From: CAIWHR01 sp039915505
GTDB lineage: Bacteria; Pseudomonadota; Gammaproteobacteria; Burkholderiales; Casimicrobiaceae
Direction of reading: 5' to 3'
DNA: 17,200 nt
NCBI GenBank assembly: GCA_039915505.1
Contig: JBDSND010000091.1
Coordinates: 1 to 17,200, forward strand
In this document: piece by piece, positions 14,260 to 17,200 of the stretch
How the letters are laid out: every line of letters begins with the position of its first letter
How positions within the stretch are numbered: the first letter of the stretch is position 1
Position numbers and translations under genes: made by a program
Notes under the pieces: generated by a model
Seen by the model: only the letters and a program-made list of their open reading frames with translations
Database searches by the model: none
Told to the model about the DNA's origin: nothing

Positions 14260-15324
14260 ATGAGCCAACGTCCCTTTACCCGTCGCGACGTCCTGCGCGC
14301 GCTCGCCGCCGTGCCGGCGCTGTCCGCATTCCCCGCCGGAGCGCAGGGCAGCGCGGACGCTGCGCTGCTCACCTCCCAGGCTGCCGACCGCACCGAGAAA
14401 CTCCTCGCCGCGGCGAAAAAGGAGGGTACGTTCACCTGGTACACGTCGTTCGCTGAGAAGGACATCCCGCCGGTGGTGGATCCATTCAAGAAGAAATACG
14501 GCATCGAGGTGCGGCCGTGGCGGGCAAGCACCGAGAAAGTCCTGCAGCGCACCCTCACCGAGGCCGCGGCGCAGCGTTACGACGTCGATCTGATCCACAT
14601 CAGCGCGCCGGAGATGGAAGCCCTCCATCGAGAGAAGATCCTGCAGCCGGTGAGCTCGCCGGCGTTCAAGGACCTGCTTCCCGAAGCGCTGCCGGCGCAT
14701 CGCGAATGGGTGACCACCCTCCTGACGGTCTGGGTCCAGGCGTACAACACCAACGCCATCAAGAAGGAGGACGTTCCCAAGAGCTACAGGGACCTCCTCG
14801 ATCCCAGGTACAAGGGAAAGCTCGGCATCGAGGTCGAGGACCAGGAGTGGTTCTCGACCGTCGCCAAGTCCATGGGCGAGCAGCAGGGCATCCAGTTCTT
14901 CCGCGATCTGGTCGCCAAAAACGGCATGTCGGTGCGCAAGGGCCACACTCTGCTGACCAACCTCGTCATTTCCGGTGAGGTGCCCTTCGGACTGACCGTG
15001 TACAACTACATGGCCGAGAGCGCCAAGAAAAAGGGTGCCCCGGTGGACTGGATCGCCCTCGATCCGGCGGTCGCCCGGGCCAACGGCCAAGGGATCGCCA
15101 GGCGCGCGCCGCACCCCAATGCCGCCGCGCTCTTCTATGATTACTTCCTCACGGAGGCCCAGCCGCAACTCCTCGCGCTGAACTACGTTCCGATCAACAG
15201 CAAGGTGCCGTCGCCCCTGAAGGGCATGCCTTATAAGATCGTCGACGCCACCGCGGCGCTGGACGAGATGAGCAAGTGGGGCAAGCTCTTCGACGAGATC
15301 ATCGTCAAGGGTGCGCGCACCTGA
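14260..15324 (+). CDS. Tat-exported solute-binding protein 6 (iron(III)-type SBP family)
   Basis: 354 residues. The N-terminus MSQRPFTRRDVLRALAAVPAL carries a twin-arginine motif (T-R8-R9-D-V-L-R) and a mild hydrophobic core, with cleavage near AGA|QG at 28. The other five paralogs have ordinary Sec signals. Blocks: FTWYTS 58-63, KKYGIEVRPWRASTEKVLQRTLTEA 78-102, SAPEMEALHREK 115-126, WVQAYNTN 158-165, LLDPRYKGKLGIEVED 179-194, RKGHTLLTNLV 226-236, SGEVPFGLTVYNYMAE 238-253 and APHPNAAALFYDYF. Tat export implies folding, perhaps with a cofactor or fast folding, before export, or simply a different route. The ligand is unknown; a near-consensus ribosome site suggests abundant expression. Confidence 0.88.
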   Translation: MSQRPFTRRDVLRALAAVPALSAFPAGAQGSADAALLTSQAADRTEKLLAAAKKEGTFTWYTSFAEKDIPPVVDPFKKKYGIEVRPWRASTEKVLQRTLTEAAAQRYDVDLIHISAPEMEALHREKILQPVSSPAFKDLLPEALPAHREWVTTLLTVWVQAYNTNAIKKEDVPKSYRDLLDPRYKGKLGIEVEDQEWFSTVAKSMGEQQGIQFFRDLVAKNGMSVRKGHTLLTNLVISGEVPFGLTVYNYMAESAKKKGAPVDWIALDPAVARANGQGIARRAPHPNAAALFYDYFLTEAQPQLLALNYVPINSKVPSPLKGMPYKIVDATAALDEMSKWGKLFDEIIVKGART

Positions 15325-15399
15325 CGACGGGCGGCGCGCGGCCCGGCGCACCCGTCGAGGCGAGTCCGTGCGCGCCTTCTCCATTTCGGCAGATTTCTC

Positions 15400-15747
15400 A
15401 TGACTTCCGCAGGCAATCTCATCACCCTTTGCGAAACCGCGGAGGTCCCCGAAGGCGGCGCCCTCAAGGTCGAGCCGCCGGGCTATGCCCTCGCCGTGTT
15501 CAATCTCGGCGGCAAGTTCTTCGTGATCGACGACCAGTGCACCCATGGCCCGGGATCGCTGTCCGAGGGGACGGTGGAGGACGACGTGGTCGAGTGCGAC
15601 TTCCACAACGGCGCCTTCAACATCATCACGGGCGAGGTGGTTGCGCCGCCGTGTATGGAACCGGTGCGCACCTACCGGGTGGTCGTGCAGGACGGCAAGA
15701 TCGCGATCGATCCTGACCAGCTGGCGGACGGCGCCGGGGCCTGCTGA
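15400..15747 (+). CDS. Rieske [2Fe-2S] ferredoxin, non-heme iron oxygenase ferredoxin subunit
   Basis: 115 residues from the ATG at 15400; the ribosome site is weak. It has the size and layout of oxygenase ferredoxins: C47-x-H49 (CTHGPGSLSEG) and C66-x2-H69 (CDFHNGAFN), the four ligands of a Rieske cluster. The sequence CTHGPGSLSEG then DFHNGAF resembles ferredoxins of naphthalene- and nitroarene-type and anthranilate-type dioxygenases. It would pass electrons from an NADH-dependent reductase to an oxygenase alpha subunit in the cytoplasm. The only alpha subunit in the window (1590) belongs to a group that usually uses a different reductase, so the partner may be elsewhere. No reductase gene is visible. 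It is the last gene of the plus-strand cluster, 75 nt after SBP6. Confidence 0.92.
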   Translation: MTSAGNLITLCETAEVPEGGALKVEPPGYALAVFNLGGKFFVIDDQCTHGPGSLSEGTVEDDVVECDFHNGAFNIITGEVVAPPCMEPVRTYRVVVQDGKIAIDPDQLADGAGAC

Positions 15748-15752
15748 CGGCG

Positions 15753-15812
15753 CGAGAGTCGCAAGGCCGAGAGCCACAAGGCCGAGAGTCGCAAGGCCGA
15801 GAGCCACAAGGC
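15753..15812. repeat. Four tandem 15-bp repeats in a convergent junction
   Basis: The units CGAGAGTCGCAAGGC and CGAGAGCCACAAGGC alternate twice (15753-15767, 15768-15782, 15783-15797, 15798-15812), so the array is also two exact 30-bp units. It lies between the ferredoxin stop and the end of the convergent transporter gene. No real gene covers it. Confidence 0.95.
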
Positions 15813-15907
15813 CCGTTGCGCTGCGAACGCACCTGCAACCCGCGGCCATTCACCTCTGGGCCCGCTGCTTGGCACGGCGGTCGAATCCTCCCGGGACGCA
15901 ACGGCAA

Positions 15908-16819
15908 TCAGTAGCGGATGACCAGCGCGGCACCGACCACGGACAGCAGTGCCGCGGCGATCGTCATGGCGCCCATCGATTCGCGCTGGCGCGAGAGCCA
16001 CACCGAGAACAGCATCGTGGCGATGACCTCGAGGGACGATATCAGCGCCACGCGGGAGATCGCCATGGTGTTGAGGGCCACGAATTGCAGGATCTGGCCG
16101 ATCGACGCAAGCACGGCGGCGGCCCAGAGCCAGGGATTGAACCGCCGGAAGGTGCCGACCAGCGCCGCGCGGTAGCTCGCCACGAAGCATCCCGCGATCA
16201 CGAAGGTGATGGCGCCCGCGACGGCACCGATGAAGGTCCCGAAGTTCGGGTCGGGCATCGCGATGAGACCCTGCTTCCGCGCGAGGTAGCCGGTCGCGTA
16301 GGCCAGCGCCGAGACCGGGCCATAGAAGTAGCCGAGATTCCCCAGCGAACGCAGCGCACCGCGCCGGGTGTCCCGCTCGCCAGGTGGCAGGCTGCGCCAG
16401 GACTGCATCGCCAGCATGCCGAAGCTCACGAAGATCAAGGTCATCCCAACCGCCATGGACAGCCCGACGGGCTCGCCGAGCAGGGTGATGCCGAGCAGCA
16501 CCGAAAATACCGGATTGAGCCGCTTCACCGCCGAAGCGCGCACCGCACCGAGATGCTGCACCGATGCGTACAAAAAAACCCGGCCGACGAACACCGTGAG
16601 CAGGCCCGATGCCGCGAACCATGCCACACCCACCCAATTCGGGTCGTGCGCGCCCTGTGGCGGGCGAAACACCAGCATGGCCAGCGCCGCCAGCGCGGCG
16701 GTCATGAGGATGGACAGAAAGGCTCCATTGTCGTCGGCCTCCCGCGTGGCGCCGCGGGTGATGGTGACGTTGGCCCCGGCGAAGCACAGGGTCGAGACGA
16801 CCGCGGTGAGTTCGCCCAC
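15908..16819 (-). CDS. EamA/DMT-superfamily membrane transporter
   Basis: 303 residues, starting at a GTG (complement of 16817-16819) preceded on its strand by CAGGAG about seven bases upstream. About ten hydrophobic segments alternate with short loops, and two homologous halves (about 1-135 and 165-300) are typical of ten-helix EamA proteins. Recognisable features are KRLNPVFSVLLGITLLGEP at about 98-117 and, in the second half, ALISSLEVIATMLFSVWLS before the last helix, the conserved end-of-repeat pattern with an E/P-rich turn. Family members export or import amino acids, nucleotides or other metabolites in the inner membrane; the cargo here is unknown. It is convergent with the catabolic cluster and need not belong to it. 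Confidence 0.88.
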   Translation of the reverse strand: MGELTAVVSTLCFAGANVTITRGATREADDNGAFLSILMTAALAALAMLVFRPPQGAHDPNWVGVAWFAASGLLTVFVGRVFLYASVQHLGAVRASAVKRLNPVFSVLLGITLLGEPVGLSMAVGMTLIFVSFGMLAMQSWRSLPPGERDTRRGALRSLGNLGYFYGPVSALAYATGYLARKQGLIAMPDPNFGTFIGAVAGAITFVIAGCFVASYRAALVGTFRRFNPWLWAAAVLASIGQILQFVALNTMAISRVALISSLEVIATMLFSVWLSRQRESMGAMTIAAALLSVVGAALVIRY

Positions 16820-16930
16820 GCTAGGACTCCTGCGGCGGGAGCGGCCGGCGCGTGCGCGCGGTCGTCACGCCTGGCAGCTCGCCCACGTCAGAGCGCTCGC
16901 GGGGGCCGCGGCCGGCGCGTGCGCACGGTC
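16812..16930. repeat. Degenerate 67-bp tandem duplication over an intergenic junction
   Basis: TCGCCCACG (16812-16820 and 16879-16887) and a 23-bp block (16841-16863 and 16908-16930, one mismatch) recur at the same 67-bp offset, with about half of the bases between them matching. The first copy includes the GTG start of the transporter gene; the second lies in the spacer up to the end of the methyltransferase-like gene. On the minus strand the extra copy reads GTGGGCGAGCTG, then stops at a TAG just before the true start. Confidence 0.7.
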
Positions 16931-17200
16931 ACAGGATGCCCGGCAGCCAGCGCTTCACCCGGGCAGCGTAGGCCGCGTAGGTCGCCCCGAACAAACCATG
17001 CAGCCGGGCCTCGTCCTCCTTGGCCCGCGCGTCGAACCAATGCAGGTGGTAGAGCAACAGGAGCGCCGCCGCCCAGGACCGGAACAGGAGCGCGAGACCC
17101 GCCAGGAATATGAGGTGGCCGAGATACATGGGATTGCGCACTACCCCGTACGGGCCGTCGGTGACCAGCCGCTCCGGCGGGACGGCAGTGCCCGGACCGC
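16929..17200 (-). CDS. Isoprenylcysteine carboxyl methyltransferase-like membrane protein, C-terminal fragment
   Basis: The gene continues past the right edge; codons are readable from 17198 down to the TGA (complement of 16929-16931), 89 residues. The visible part contains LVTDGPYGVVRNPMYLGHL, the G-P-Y-x-x-x-R-N/H-P-x-Y-L-G signature of the ICMT/phospholipid-methyltransferase family. Then come a hydrophobic stretch (LIFLAGLALLFRSWAAALLLL) and EDEARLHGLFGATYAAYAARVKRWLPG, where the E-E/D-x2-L...F-G-x2-Y-x2-Y pattern is the C-terminal part of the SAM-binding region. Bacterial members methylate lipids, small molecules or unknown targets in the inner membrane. Internal GTG at 17141 is not the start, because the signature begins upstream of it. 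The 109 bases between it and the transporter gene hold the degenerate duplication. Confidence 0.85.
   Translation of the reverse strand, partial: GPGTAVPPERLVTDGPYGVVRNPMYLGHLIFLAGLALLFRSWAAALLLLYHLHWFDARAKEDEARLHGLFGATYAAYAARVKRWLPGIL

Noticed and set aside
437..15324. Dedicated iron uptake system
   Set aside because: The SBP family is named after iron(III) binders, but no permease, ATPase, TonB receptor or Fur-box-like site was seen, and the neighbours are catabolic enzymes.
15753..15812. CRISPR array
   Set aside because: Units are only 15 bp and abut directly without spacers.
14245..15849. 534-codon minus-strand open frame under SBP6 and the ferredoxin
   Set aside because: Antisense to two well-supported genes; its repeated Leu/Ala stretch only reflects the 15-bp tandem repeat.
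15878..15900. tRNA 3'-end-like string (GGTCGAATCC then CCCGGGACGCA)
   Set aside because: The T-loop lacks one base, the stem does not pair, and no D or anticodon arm can be drawn upstream, so neither a tRNA nor an attachment site is supported.
15545..17113. 522-codon plus-strand open frame across the repeat and transporter
   Set aside because: It is antisense to the convincing ten-helix transporter and starts inside the ferredoxin gene; the product is low-complexity and polar with no family features.

Overview
The window looks like chromosomal DNA of a GC-rich betaproteobacterium, most likely Burkholderiales. The evidence is a Burkholderia-type general porin, iron(III)-type periplasmic binding proteins with classical signal peptides, strong Shine-Dalgarno sequences and a Rieske oxygenase of the phthalate dioxygenase type. 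The taxonomic guess rests on protein style only; no rRNA or other marker is present. No tRNA, rRNA, CRISPR array or insertion sequence was found, and no gene-free stretch exceeds 300 bases.

Positions 1-15747 hold fourteen plus-strand genes packed as one or a few operons: the 3' end of a thiamine-diphosphate enzyme, solute-binding protein (SBP) 1, a Rieske oxygenase alpha subunit, a beta-hydroxyacid dehydrogenase, SBP2, four cupin genes (three single-domain, one bicupin), a porin, SBP3, SBP4, SBP5, an ornithine cyclodeaminase-family enzyme, SBP6 and a Rieske ferredoxin. Several junctions overlap as ATGA (437, 3861). The only larger breaks are the 245-nt gap before the porin and the 189-nt gap after it. 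At the right end two minus-strand genes converge on the cluster: an EamA/DMT-type membrane transporter and the C-terminal part of an isoprenylcysteine-methyltransferase-like membrane protein that runs off the window. A 4 x 15-bp tandem repeat sits in the convergent junction.

The block reads as a catabolic island. A porin admits a small, probably anionic or aromatic solute, a battery of six divergent paralogous binding proteins captures it in the periplasm, and oxygenase, dehydrogenase, cupin and ThDP enzymes process it. The substrate cannot be read from the sequence. Two oddities stand out. Six paralogous SBPs occur without any ABC permease or ATPase gene in 17 kb, several of them translationally coupled to an enzyme gene. 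Four consecutive genes encode five related cupin domains, two of which have lost canonical metal-binding histidines. No transcriptional regulator is visible in the window.
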